Assembly (NCBI RefSeq): GCF_003751225.1
Contig: NZ_RJKE01000001.1
Coordinates: 5,828,001 to 5,892,000 of the forward strand
Direction: 5' to 3'
Length of the DNA stretch: 64,000 nucleotides
Source: Actinocorallia herbida
GTDB lineage: Bacteria; Actinomycetota; Actinomycetes; Streptosporangiales; Streptosporangiaceae
Shown: one piece after another, positions 25,841 through 34,490 of the stretch
How the letters are laid out: every line of letters begins with the position of its first letter
How positions within the stretch are numbered: position 1 is the stretch's first letter
Program-made: the position numbers and the translations under genes
Notes under the pieces: model-generated
What the model saw: only the letters and a program-made list of their open reading frames with translations
Told to the model about the DNA's origin: nothing
The model's database searches: none

Positions 25841-28624
25841 TCAGGCGCCGGCGACGGGATCCTGCGGGCCTACCACCGCGGCGAGCTGCGCCCGGGTGCT
25901 GACGTCGAGTTTGGGGAAGATCCGGTACAGGTGGGAGCCGACCGTGCGGTGCGACAGGTAGAGACGCTCGCCGATCTCCTTGTTGGACAGACCCTCAGCG
26001 GCGAGCCGGGCGATCTGCAGCTCCTGAGCCGTCAACGAGGACAGCCCGTTGGCCTTCCCGGTGGCGGCCTGGCCGCGCCCGCCGGCGGCGCGCAGTTCGA
26101 CCCTGGTCGACTCGGCCCAGCTCCGCGCGCCGATCAGGTCGAAGGTGAGCTGCGCGGAATGCAGTGGCCGCCGCGCCTCGGCGACCCGGCGCTGCCGGCG
26201 CAGCCACTGCCCGAAAGCCAGTTCGAGCCGGGCCCGCAGCCACGGCCAGCGGGTCAGGTCCGCGCTGAGCGCGGCGAGGAAGGCCTCCTCCGCCTCATCG
26301 TCGGAGGCCAGCACCGCACGCGCATAGGTGAGCTGCCTGACCAGGATGGGCGAGCGGACGGTGACGGCCTCCGACTCCAGGTCGGCGATCACCTCGTGGA
26401 CCTCGCCGGCCAGGCCCGCGTGCACCGCGGCCTCGGCGAGGAAGCTGACGGCGTGGAACCGTTCGTGCACGTGGAAGGCCGGATCGTCCTGGTCGAACAG
26501 CCGCCGCAGCGCGTGGTAGGCGTCCGCGGGCCGGCCCGCGCTCAGGTAGGCGAACCCGCGTGCGAGCTGCCCGCAGGCCAGCAGGTTGCTGAGCTTCTTT
26601 CCCGCCGCCGACCGCTCCACCTCCGCGGCGATCTCCAGCGACCTCCCATGGTCGCCGCGCAACGCCAGGAGCATGGCGTACCCCGCCTGCGATCCGGCGT
26701 CCCAGATCGCCTGCCCGGTGTCCGCGGCCAGGCGGCGACCCTCCTCGCTGGCCGCCCAGGCGTGTTCCCAGTCGCCGATCTCCATGCTGTCGCTCACGCT
26801 CATCGTCAGTACCTGGGACAGCAGGCCGAGCCTGCCCTGCTGGCGCAGCATGATCTCCGCGCGGCCCAGGAGGTCGACCGAGCGGACCGGGTCCGCGGTG
26901 GCGGCGGCGGCCATGCCGTAGAGCCACAGGGCGGCCGGGTCGGTGATGCTCTCCAGCCGCACGCCCGCCAGGCTGTCGGCCACGGTCTGGTATTCGCCCA
27001 GCGGGTCGGCGATGCTGAAGATCGCGGTGAGCTGGGCGTCGCCGCGCGGGCGGTCGACCCGGCGGGCGACCTCGCAGACCAGGGCCCGGGCCTCCGGGCC
27101 GGTGTCGGCCCACCAGCAGCGCAGCCCGGCCGCCTGGAGCAGGTTCAGCGCGAGCGCCGAGTCCCCGGCGTCGATCGCCTCCTGCGCCGCCTCGCAGAGG
27201 GTGCGGATGTGGTCGGCGTCGCCGGGCACTCCGTCGTGGAAGATCTCCCCGAGCCACTGCATCCGCACCTGGTCGAGCCGGGTCAGCGAGGTGCGGCCCG
27301 CGCGCTCCAGCAGCTGGTCGACGAGGTCGGCGCGGCCGAGGCCGAAGGCGTGCTCGGCGGCGAGCATCAGCCTCCGCCCCCGCGTGGCCGAGTCGGTGGT
27401 GAGCTCAGCGGACCGTTCCAGGGCCCAGATGACCTCGGAGACCGAGCCGCGGCGCAGCGGGATGGCGTGCGCCCGCTCCATCTCGTCGGCCACTTCGTCG
27501 TCCTGCCCGCCGATCGACTGCGCCCGGTGCCAGACCCGCCGGTACGGCTCGTCGGTGAGCACCTCGGCCAGGGCCGCATGGGCCGCCTGTTTGCGGGCGA
27601 CCGATTCCTTGCTGATGACGGCCGCCCGCACCAGCGGATGCCGGAAGTGCGCGTAGAGGTTGTCGAACCGGACCAGGCCGGCTGTGACGGCGGCCTCCAG
27701 CACCGCGACGTGCGCCTCCTGCCCGGCGAGGATCGTGGCGCCCGCGATGATCTCCCGCAGGTCGTCGGCGTCGTCCACCGCCGCCACGAGCAGCGCGTCC
27801 TGGCAGAGCGGCGGCAGATCGCCCAGCCGCGCGGCGAAGGCCCGCTCGAGCCGCGCCGTCAGAGGGAGCGAGTGCGGCGGCTGCTCCCCGTACTCCGCCG
27901 CGAGCCGGCTCGCCGAGCGCAGGGCCAGCGGAAGCTCGGTCAGGGCCAACGGGTTCCCGGCCGCCTCCCGCAGGATGCGCTCCCGGTCGGCGTACCCCAG
28001 GTCGGCGGTGTTCCTGTCCAGCAGTTCGCGCGCGTCCTGCTCGGTGAGGCGGCCGACGTTCAGCTGCGGCAGGTCGGAGGCGGCGAACGCGATGTCGTGC
28101 CCGGCGCGGACCACCCCGATCAGTACGCAGGGATCGCTGCCGATCCTGCGCGCGACGAAGCCGAGGACGTCCTGGGTGGGCAGGTCGAGCCACTGCACGT
28201 CGTCGACCACGATGAGCAGCGGCTTCTGCGACGCCACGTCGGTCAGCGCGTTCAGGGTCGCCAGAGCGATCATGAACGGCTCGGGCGCCCCTTCGGCGGC
28301 GTCGGAGGGGCGCATGCCGAACGCGGCGTGCAGCGCGTCGCGCTGCGGCGTCGGCAGCCGGTCGGTCTCGGCCAGCACCGGTCGCAGCAGCTGGTGCAGG
28401 CCCGCGAACGGGAGGTGTGCCTCCGCTTCGACGCCGACGACCGACAGCACGGCGGCACCGGCGTTCTTACCGTGGGCGGCGGCGGCGCGCAGCAGAGACG
28501 TCTTCCCGATACCCGGATCGCCCATGACGACGATCGCCGATCCCTCGTCCTCGACCGCGTCGACCATGTCGGTGAGGACCCGCAGCTCACCGTCCCTGCC
28601 TATCAGCCCGCCCGCCTCCGGCAT
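25841..28624 (-). CDS. LAL family LuxR-type transcriptional regulator
   Basis: 927 residues. LIGRDGELRVL opens the ATPase domain, Walker A is GDPGIGKT at 35-42, Walker B LIVVDDVQWLD, and the HTH ends SHRTVGSHLYRIFPKLDVSTR, the same class as the LAL proteins at 3294 and 34491. ATG 28624 starts one base after the stop codon of the upstream HTH-less paralog; a GTG at 28636 would overlap it by 11 bases. The tight spacing predicts co-translation of the two proteins. Confidence 0.91.
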   Translation of the reverse strand: MPEAGGLIGRDGELRVLTDMVDAVEDEGSAIVVMGDPGIGKTSLLRAAAAHGKNAGAAVLSVVGVEAEAHLPFAGLHQLLRPVLAETDRLPTPQRDALHAAFGMRPSDAAEGAPEPFMIALATLNALTDVASQKPLLIVVDDVQWLDLPTQDVLGFVARRIGSDPCVLIGVVRAGHDIAFAASDLPQLNVGRLTEQDARELLDRNTADLGYADRERILREAAGNPLALTELPLALRSASRLAAEYGEQPPHSLPLTARLERAFAARLGDLPPLCQDALLVAAVDDADDLREIIAGATILAGQEAHVAVLEAAVTAGLVRFDNLYAHFRHPLVRAAVISKESVARKQAAHAALAEVLTDEPYRRVWHRAQSIGGQDDEVADEMERAHAIPLRRGSVSEVIWALERSAELTTDSATRGRRLMLAAEHAFGLGRADLVDQLLERAGRTSLTRLDQVRMQWLGEIFHDGVPGDADHIRTLCEAAQEAIDAGDSALALNLLQAAGLRCWWADTGPEARALVCEVARRVDRPRGDAQLTAIFSIADPLGEYQTVADSLAGVRLESITDPAALWLYGMAAAATADPVRSVDLLGRAEIMLRQQGRLGLLSQVLTMSVSDSMEIGDWEHAWAASEEGRRLAADTGQAIWDAGSQAGYAMLLALRGDHGRSLEIAAEVERSAAGKKLSNLLACGQLARGFAYLSAGRPADAYHALRRLFDQDDPAFHVHERFHAVSFLAEAAVHAGLAGEVHEVIADLESEAVTVRSPILVRQLTYARAVLASDDEAEEAFLAALSADLTRWPWLRARLELAFGQWLRRQRRVAEARRPLHSAQLTFDLIGARSWAESTRVELRAAGGRGQAATGKANGLSSLTAQELQIARLAAEGLSNKEIGERLYLSHRTVGSHLYRIFPKLDVSTRAQLAAVVGPQDPVAGA

Positions 28625-28625
28625 C

Positions 28626-31148
28626 CTAGAGCCCACTCAGGGCTGCCCCGAGCTCGGCCCGTGCCCGGTCGGCCCATGGCCTGGCACCGATGCGGTCGAG
28701 CTCCGCGACGGCAGGCCGCAACGCCGCCACCGCCTCCTCGCGCCGACCGAGCCGTCGCAGCCAGCCGCCGTGGGCCAGGTTCGCGCAGGCCTCGGCCCAA
28801 GGCCACCCGGCGAAATCCTGGTCCATCATGTCCGCATAAAGCGGACCAGCGATGGCGTCGTCACAGATCACGGCCCGAGCATAGCGGAGGTGAACGACCA
28901 GCAGCGGAGCGCGGGTCAGGTTCGCCACCTGCGACAACTCGGCCAGGACCGCGCTCGCGTCGGCCTCCCGCCCCGCCTCGACCGCCGCCTCGGCGAGGAA
29001 CATCACAGCGCCGAATCGCTCCCGCTGGTGGAAGCTCGGATCGTCGGCGCGGAACGCCCGCGCCAGTTCCCGGTACGCCTGAACGTGCCGCCCGGCGGCG
29101 GACAGCGCGGCTCCCTTCGCGAGCTGAGCCATCGACAGCAGCTGGTTCAGCCGCTGCCGACTCGCCGTCGCCTCCACCTCGGCCGCATAGCTGAGCGCCT
29201 GGTCCGAATCTCCCCGGAACGCGCTGCTCAGCGCGTCGCAGGCGAGGGCACCGATACGCCAGATCGGCTGTCCCGTCTCCTTCGCCAGCAGCTCCCCCTC
29301 CCGGGCTGCGGCCTGCGCACCCTTCCAGTCACCGGTCTCCAGCCGGTTGACGACACAGAGCGAGAGCACCTGGGACAGCAGTGCCAGCCGCCCCTGGCTG
29401 CGCAGCAGCGCCTCCGACCGGCCGAGGAAGGTCAGGCTGCGGACCGGGTCACCGATCGCGGTGGCGGCGATGCCGAAGACCCGCAGGGCATCGCCGTCTG
29501 CGATCTCCGCGGGCCGGACCTCGGACAGCAGGTCCATGACGGCGCCGCATTCGGCCACGGGCTCGGCGAGCGCGAGCGTCGCGACATAGCGGTGGTCGTG
29601 CGTGATGTCCGCCCCGCCGACCAGGGACTTCGCGGCGGAGACCACATCGGCCCTCGCGGCGGGCCCGGTATCGGCCCACCAGCACCGCAGTGCCGCCCCC
29701 AGCAGCAGGTTCAGCGCCAGATCGCGGTCGCCCACCGCATGCGACTGCCTTGCCGCGTCGCAGAGCTGATGCACCCGCGCGGCGTCGCCCGGCACCCCGT
29801 CGTGGAAGATCTCCCGCAGCCACTGCGCCCGCGCCCAGTCGAGCTCGGACAGGTCGCACCGCTCCGCGGCGGTCACCAGGAGTCCCACCTGTTCCTGCTG
29901 TCCGAGGCTGAAGGCGTGCTCCGCGGCCACCAGCAGCCGGCGCCCGCGCTGGGCCGAGGCGCCGGTCAGCTGCGCCGACCACTGCAGCAGGCGGATCGCG
30001 GACATGACCGCGCCGCGGCCGACGGCCACCGAGGCGTTCGCCTCCAGCTCGTCGGCGATCTCGTCGTCGGGGCCCATGATGGACTGCCCCCGGTGCCAGG
30101 CCCGACGGTACGGATCGGTGTCCAGCACCGCGGCGACAGCCGCGTTGGCGGCGTGCCTGCGCTCCAGCGTCTCGGCTTGCAGTACACCTGAGCGCACCAG
30201 CGGATGGCGCAGCTCCAGGCGACCGTGCTCGACCCGGACCAGGCCGGCCTCTACGGCGGGACGGAAGACATCGGCGGAGACCGGGGCCCCGTACAGGACC
30301 GCCGTGGCGGAAAGGATCTCGGCCACGTCGTCGACCGGGTCGACGGCCGCGATCAGCAGCGCGTCGCGGGCGGCCGGGTCCAGCTCGGCTACCCTGCTGC
30401 CGAACGCCCGCTCCAGCCTGGCGGTGAGCGGCTGCCAGTCCTGGGCCTCCGGATGGACTGCCCCGGCGAGGGTCTCGGGGAGTTCCAGCAGGGCCAATGG
30501 GTTCCCCTGGGCCTGTTCCCTGATGCGGCGCCGGTCGGCCACGCCGGCCACGCCGGCCAGACTGCTCAGGATCTCCTCGGCGGCGTCGCCGTCCACACCG
30601 GAGACCGCCAGCTCGGGCAGCCCCGCGGAGACGAACGGACCCGGGTACCCGGTCCGGACGGTCCCGATGATGGCGAGCCGCAGAGGTGCGCGGCGGTGTG
30701 CGATGAACGTGAGCACCTCTTGGCTCTGCGCGTCCAGCCACTGCACGTCGTCGACCAGGATGGCGAGTGGCTGCTGGGCGGCGGCCGCCTCGATCAGATC
30801 CACCGCCGCCAGCGCGACGCCGAAGATGTCCGGCCGCTCCCCCTCGGCCAGGCCGAACGCGGTCAGCAGGGCCTGCTGGCGCTGGTTCGGCCGGATGCCG
30901 AGCGGGCGCAGCACCTGGTGCAGCCCGGCGAACGGCAGCTGCGCCTCGGACTGCACGCCGACCGCCCCCAGGACCCTGAAACCCGCACCGCGCGCAGCCG
31001 CCCGGGCGGCGCGCAGCAGGGCCGTCTTGCCGATGCCGGGGTCTCCGAGAAGGACGAGGCACCGGCCCTCGTCGGAGACTCGGTCGATCATCTCCGTCAG
31101 AGCCCGGACCTCGGCGTCCCGGCCGAACAATACGCTGGTCATCAGCAT
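28626..31148 (-). CDS. LAL-type regulator without C-terminal HTH
   Basis: 840 residues. VLFGRDAEVRAL, Walker A GDPGIGKT at 35-42 and Walker B LAILVDDVQWLD are intact, and the TPR-like region is complete up to GARPWADRARAELGAALSGL, where the protein stops at the exact point where paralogs have a linker and then the HTH (compare GARSWAESTRVEL in the next gene). It thus has a sensing/ATPase half but no DNA-binding domain. The next gene, a full LAL protein, starts at its stop. It could act as a partner, decoy or ligand sensor for that protein. ATG 31148; ATG 31142 is an alternative. Confidence 0.88.
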   Translation of the reverse strand: MLMTSVLFGRDAEVRALTEMIDRVSDEGRCLVLLGDPGIGKTALLRAARAAARGAGFRVLGAVGVQSEAQLPFAGLHQVLRPLGIRPNQRQQALLTAFGLAEGERPDIFGVALAAVDLIEAAAAQQPLAILVDDVQWLDAQSQEVLTFIAHRRAPLRLAIIGTVRTGYPGPFVSAGLPELAVSGVDGDAAEEILSSLAGVAGVADRRRIREQAQGNPLALLELPETLAGAVHPEAQDWQPLTARLERAFGSRVAELDPAARDALLIAAVDPVDDVAEILSATAVLYGAPVSADVFRPAVEAGLVRVEHGRLELRHPLVRSGVLQAETLERRHAANAAVAAVLDTDPYRRAWHRGQSIMGPDDEIADELEANASVAVGRGAVMSAIRLLQWSAQLTGASAQRGRRLLVAAEHAFSLGQQEQVGLLVTAAERCDLSELDWARAQWLREIFHDGVPGDAARVHQLCDAARQSHAVGDRDLALNLLLGAALRCWWADTGPAARADVVSAAKSLVGGADITHDHRYVATLALAEPVAECGAVMDLLSEVRPAEIADGDALRVFGIAATAIGDPVRSLTFLGRSEALLRSQGRLALLSQVLSLCVVNRLETGDWKGAQAAAREGELLAKETGQPIWRIGALACDALSSAFRGDSDQALSYAAEVEATASRQRLNQLLSMAQLAKGAALSAAGRHVQAYRELARAFRADDPSFHQRERFGAVMFLAEAAVEAGREADASAVLAELSQVANLTRAPLLVVHLRYARAVICDDAIAGPLYADMMDQDFAGWPWAEACANLAHGGWLRRLGRREEAVAALRPAVAELDRIGARPWADRARAELGAALSGL

Positions 31149-31180
31149 AAAGTAGCCGCCCGCGCCCGCGAGATGAATGC

Positions 31181-31190
31181 GTCAAACGAC
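31181..31190 (+). promoter_or_regulatory. candidate LAL operator decamer
   Basis: GTCAAACGAC followed by TG lies 33 bases upstream of the HTH-less LAL gene. It is identical in ten bases to the site at 157-166 and differs by one base from GTCATACGACTG at 3251. Confidence 0.45.
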
Positions 31191-31342
31191 TGCACGGACC
31201 GGGCCAGGACCCTGACAGAGTCATCAGGCCGCCCGGCGCCCCGGTAGGTGTACGCCCGGTCCTTTCCCGAGGCGAAGCGCCGCAGCCGCGACGATGCGCC
31301 GCTGCACCACCCGACCCTTGATGTGTCTCAAGTCACTCTATT

Positions 31343-31396
31343 ATGGACTTGTCAGTCCATTTTTTGGGACGCATGATGAGTGGACCAGCAAGTCCA
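31343..31396. promoter_or_regulatory. double TetR-type operator before SnoaL/epoxide hydrolase operon 2
   Basis: Site 1 (31343-31360) has arms ATGGACT and AGTCCAT around TGTC; its 16-base core matches the MFS operator core in 15 positions. Site 2 (31381-31396), TGGACC-AGCA-AGTCCA, has one arm mismatch. TTGTCA inside site 1 could be the -35 and CATGAT at 31372-31377 the -10. The double-site layout copies that of the MFS promoter. Confidence 0.65.
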
Positions 31397-31469
31397 AAGC
31401 TGGTTCGGCCGCACACCCGCCTTGCCGGTGGATGTTCGGACCGTCGTCACTCCACAGGGATGGTCGATC

Positions 31470-31928
31470 ATGGACACTCTTGAGCGTCTCGGCACCACCG
31501 AGGATCTTCGTCGGCTGATGGCCCGCTACGTCCGGTACGCCGATCAGCAGCGCTGGCAGGACCTCACGGATCTGTTCACACCCGACGGTACGTTCACCCC
31601 GCACAAGCCCGACGGATCGGTGTGGCTGCACATGGACGGCCGGGAGGAGATCGCCGCGACGGTCGGCGCCAGCGGCGGCCCCGGCGTCACCCTGGTCCAC
31701 CACCTGTTCTCCGACGAGATCGACGTCGACTCGCCGACCACGGCCTACGGCGTATGGGCGATGGAGGACATCGTCACCCGGCCCGAGGACGCCGAGGTGT
31801 CCGAGGCCATCCCCTTCAAGCGTATGCACGGCTTCGGCCACTACCACGCGCGCTTCGTCAAGACCCACGGCTCCTGGTACATCGCCGAACTCATCCAGAC
31901 CCGGATCCGCCTGGACTTCACCGTCTGA
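31470..31928 (+). CDS. SnoaL-like nuclear transport factor 2-fold protein (copy 2)
   Basis: 152-residue NTF2-fold protein, paralog of the one at 18097: ARYVRYADQQRWQDLTDLFTPDG and HGFGHYHARFVKTHGSWYI match its start and end. The acidic insertion HMDGREEIAATVGASGGPG distinguishes it. ATG 31470 has AGGGA nine bases upstream. It precedes an epoxide hydrolase by 48 bases. Two TetR-type operators in the promoter suggest control by the TetR protein encoded at 15831. Its role is probably to act on the same substrate type as the hydrolase. Confidence 0.88.
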   Translation: MDTLERLGTTEDLRRLMARYVRYADQQRWQDLTDLFTPDGTFTPHKPDGSVWLHMDGREEIAATVGASGGPGVTLVHHLFSDEIDVDSPTTAYGVWAMEDIVTRPEDAEVSEAIPFKRMHGFGHYHARFVKTHGSWYIAELIQTRIRLDFTV

Positions 31929-31976
31929 CCGTCCTCGCGGCCACCCCACGAACACCAACACGAAAGAAGGATCGCC

Positions 31977-33212
31977 GTGAGCAACGTCGACAAGCCGACA
32001 GCGCTGGAGCCGTACAAGATCGACGTCCCCCAGGACGCCCTGGACGATCTCAAGGACCGGCTGAGGAAGACCCGCTTCTTCGACGACCTGGACAACGAAG
32101 AGGAGTACTACGGAATCAGCACCGCCTACCTCAGGCCGCTGGTGGAGTACTGGGCCGACGGCTTCGACTGGCGCGCCCAGGAGACTCGGCTGAACTCCCA
32201 CAACCAGCACAAGGTCGAGGTCGACGGCACGCCGGTGCACTTCGTGTACGAGCGGGGCACAGGCCCGAACGCGATCCCGCTGGTCGTGCTCCACGGCTGG
32301 CCCTGGCCGGGCGAGTTCAGCTACGGCCTCATCGGCCCCCTGACCGACCCGGCCGCCCACGGCGGTGACCCGTCGGACTCGTTCGACGTCATCGTGCCGG
32401 ACCTGCCCGGCTTCGCCTGGTCCACTCCCGTCGCCAGAGGCGATCTCAACTACTGGAAGATCGCCGACATCATTCACGAGCTCATGACCGAGGTCCTGGG
32501 CTACGAGAAGTACGCGGTGGCGGGCTCCGACTACGGTGCCCTGGTCACAAGCGCGCTCGGCCACAAGTACGCCGACAGCATCATCGGCCTGCACTACGGG
32601 CACGACTTGCCTCCGGGCCAGTTCGCAGGCGAGCGGTTCTGGGATCTGACCGACGGCGCCAAGATCCCCGAGGACGCCTCGCCGGAACTGCGGGCAGGGC
32701 TGGAGAACCTCGTCGGCACCTATGTCTCCCACGTCGCGGTCCACATGCTGGACGCGTCGACCCTCACCCACGGGCTGAACGACTCGCCCATCGGCATGCT
32801 CGCCTGGCTGCTGCGGCGATGGAAGAAGTGGAGCGACAAGCGGGGCGATTTCGAGGCCGACTTCCCCCGCGACTTCATCCTCACGCAGGCCACCGTCTTC
32901 TGGCTGACACAGTCCATCGGCAGCTCCATCCGCATGTACCGCAACGCCGTGCGCTACCCGTGGGTGCCCTCCCACAACCGTGAGCCCGTCGTCGAGCCGC
33001 CGGCCGGCTTCACCTTCCTCCTCGGCGACGCCTACCCGCCCGGCATCGACACCGTCGAAGAACGCATCGCCGCCTTCGAGAACGGGCCCACCCGCAGCTC
33101 CTTCAACGTGGTCAACGTCAACGCCCACCTGAAGGGCGGCCACTTCGTCCACTACGAGAACCCCGAGGCCTTCACCTCCGACCTCCGGGCGACATTCCGC
33201 GCACTCCGCTGA
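31977..33212 (+). CDS. epoxide hydrolase, EHN-domain alpha/beta hydrolase (copy 2)
   Basis: 411 residues, close paralog of the enzyme at 18584. EHN domain in residues 10-90 (QDALDDLKDRLRKTR; YWADGFDWRAQE), HGWP at 106-109, nucleophile Asp185 in GSDYGA, His in LKGGHFVHYEN. The start is GTG 31977 with AGAAGGA six bases upstream. Expected to open an epoxide to a diol in the cytoplasm. A hairpin terminator follows. Two copies with differing flanks (GSDMGS versus GSDYGA) suggest related but distinct substrates. Confidence 0.92.
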   Translation: MSNVDKPTALEPYKIDVPQDALDDLKDRLRKTRFFDDLDNEEEYYGISTAYLRPLVEYWADGFDWRAQETRLNSHNQHKVEVDGTPVHFVYERGTGPNAIPLVVLHGWPWPGEFSYGLIGPLTDPAAHGGDPSDSFDVIVPDLPGFAWSTPVARGDLNYWKIADIIHELMTEVLGYEKYAVAGSDYGALVTSALGHKYADSIIGLHYGHDLPPGQFAGERFWDLTDGAKIPEDASPELRAGLENLVGTYVSHVAVHMLDASTLTHGLNDSPIGMLAWLLRRWKKWSDKRGDFEADFPRDFILTQATVFWLTQSIGSSIRMYRNAVRYPWVPSHNREPVVEPPAGFTFLLGDAYPPGIDTVEERIAAFENGPTRSSFNVVNVNAHLKGGHFVHYENPEAFTSDLRATFRALR

Positions 33213-33295
33213 CCCGCCCGGCGGAGTACGGGCCGAGGTCGCGTGGGCGCCGCAGGACGCGGCCGAAATCTCTTCGCTCATCCGCTGCACCGTCT

Positions 33296-33338
33296 GGGTC
33301 CATGCGGGGGCCGGAATCCTCCGGCCCCGCATGGACCC
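33296..33338. terminator. long bidirectional hairpin
   Basis: GGGTCCATGCGGGG and its complement, extended to CCGGA/TCCGG, pair over about 19 bases with one bulged G and an ATCC loop, between the converging epoxide hydrolase and Tat-exported hydrolase genes. Confidence 0.82.
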
Positions 33339-33352
33339 TTCGGTGGTGCTCG

Positions 33353-34393
33353 TTACAGGCGGTCGGCGTCGACCACGGCCTGGGCGAAGGCCGTGGGCGC
33401 CTCCTGCGGCAGATTGTGCCCGATTCCGGTGAGCGTCCGGTGCGCGTACTTGCCGACGAAGAACTTCCGGTAGGCGGCGCCGTCCACGGCGGGCAGGAAC
33501 GGATCCCGGTCGGGATCGAGGGTGATGGTCGGAACCTTGATGGTGGGCTGGGCCGCCAGCTTCCGCTCGTAGCGGTCGTAGCGGAGCTCGCCGTCGGACA
33601 GGCCGAGGCGCCAGCGGTAGTTGTGGATCACGATGGGGGCGTAGTCGGGGTTGGCGAAGGCCGCCGCCGTGCGTTCGAAGGTGGCGTCGTCGAAGTCCCA
33701 GGTCGGGGAGACCTCGTCCCAGACCAGCCGGCACAGGTCGTGCCGCAGGGTCTCGGTCTCCATGGCCTGGCGCCCCCGCTCGGTGGCGAAGTAGTACTGG
33801 TACCACCACGTGTGCTCGGCCTTGGGCGGCAGCGGGTTCTTCTGCGCCTGGACGTTGGTGATCAGGTATCCGCTCACCGAGACGAGGGCCTTGACCCGCT
33901 CCGGCCAGAGCGCCGCGATGATGTCGGCGGTGCGCGATCCCCAGTCGAATCCCGCCAGCACCGCCTTGCGGATGCTCAGGGCGTCCATCAGGGCGATGAT
34001 GTCGAGCGCGATCGCGGACTGCTGCGCGTTGCGGATGGTGGTCGATGAAAGGAACCGGGTGGTGCCGTGGCCGCGCAGATACGGCACGATCACCCGGTAG
34101 CCGGCCGAGGCCAGCAGCGGAGCGACGTCCACGAAGCTGTGGATGTCGTAGGGCCAGCCGTGCAGGCAGATCACCACCGGGCCGTCGGCGGGGCCCCGCT
34201 CGGCGTAGCCGATGTCGAGCACTCCGGCCCGGACCTGCTTCAATTTCGGAAAGGCGGTGTGCGTGCCCGGGGGGATCATCGGAATGGCCCGGGGTATGGC
34301 CGCCGCCGAGTCGCCGCCCAGTACCCCGGCCACCCCGGTCGCCGCGCCCATGCCCAGACCGATCGCCTTGCTGAAGCTGCGCCTGCTGATCAC
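33353..34393 (-). CDS. Tat-exported epoxide-hydrolase-type alpha/beta hydrolase
   Basis: 346 residues. The N-terminus SRRSFSKAIG with a following hydrophobic stretch and AAA is a twin-arginine signal, so export in folded form is expected. The hydrolase part has HGWP near residue 78 and a nucleophile elbow GFDWGS with Asp150, as in epoxide hydrolases and haloalkane dehalogenases; GIGHNLPQEAP carries the His. GTG 34393 has AGGAGG seven bases upstream. The LAL gene at 34491 lies directly upstream, with a decamer between them, so regulation by that LAL protein is plausible. Confidence 0.89.
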   Translation of the reverse strand: MISRRSFSKAIGLGMGAATGVAGVLGGDSAAAIPRAIPMIPPGTHTAFPKLKQVRAGVLDIGYAERGPADGPVVICLHGWPYDIHSFVDVAPLLASAGYRVIVPYLRGHGTTRFLSSTTIRNAQQSAIALDIIALMDALSIRKAVLAGFDWGSRTADIIAALWPERVKALVSVSGYLITNVQAQKNPLPPKAEHTWWYQYYFATERGRQAMETETLRHDLCRLVWDEVSPTWDFDDATFERTAAAFANPDYAPIVIHNYRWRLGLSDGELRYDRYERKLAAQPTIKVPTITLDPDRDPFLPAVDGAAYRKFFVGKYAHRTLTGIGHNLPQEAPTAFAQAVVDADRL

Positions 34394-34459
34394 GTCTTGT
34401 CCTCCTTGTGTAGCCGTTCGCGTCTCTCACTGTCGTTCAGGGCTGGTTCCGGCACATCG

Positions 34460-34469
34460 GTCGGATGAC
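34460..34469 (-). promoter_or_regulatory. candidate LAL operator decamer
   Basis: GTCGGATGAC reads GTCATCCGAC on the minus strand, 67 bases upstream of the Tat hydrolase start. The preceding CACATCGG also matches the left arm of the inverted repeat at 39218-39256. Confidence 0.45.
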
Positions 34470-34490
34470 GCCGAGACACTCCGGTCAGAC

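Larger units (their letters stand above)
31149..31469. other. intergenic region between divergent LAL and SnoaL units
   Basis: 321 bases without a convincing gene. It holds the decamer at 31181-31190 on the LAL side and two TetR-type operators at 31343-31396 on the SnoaL side. The open frame from GTG 31380 would add 30 residues to the SnoaL-like protein but starts inside an operator and lacks an SD. Confidence 0.7.
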
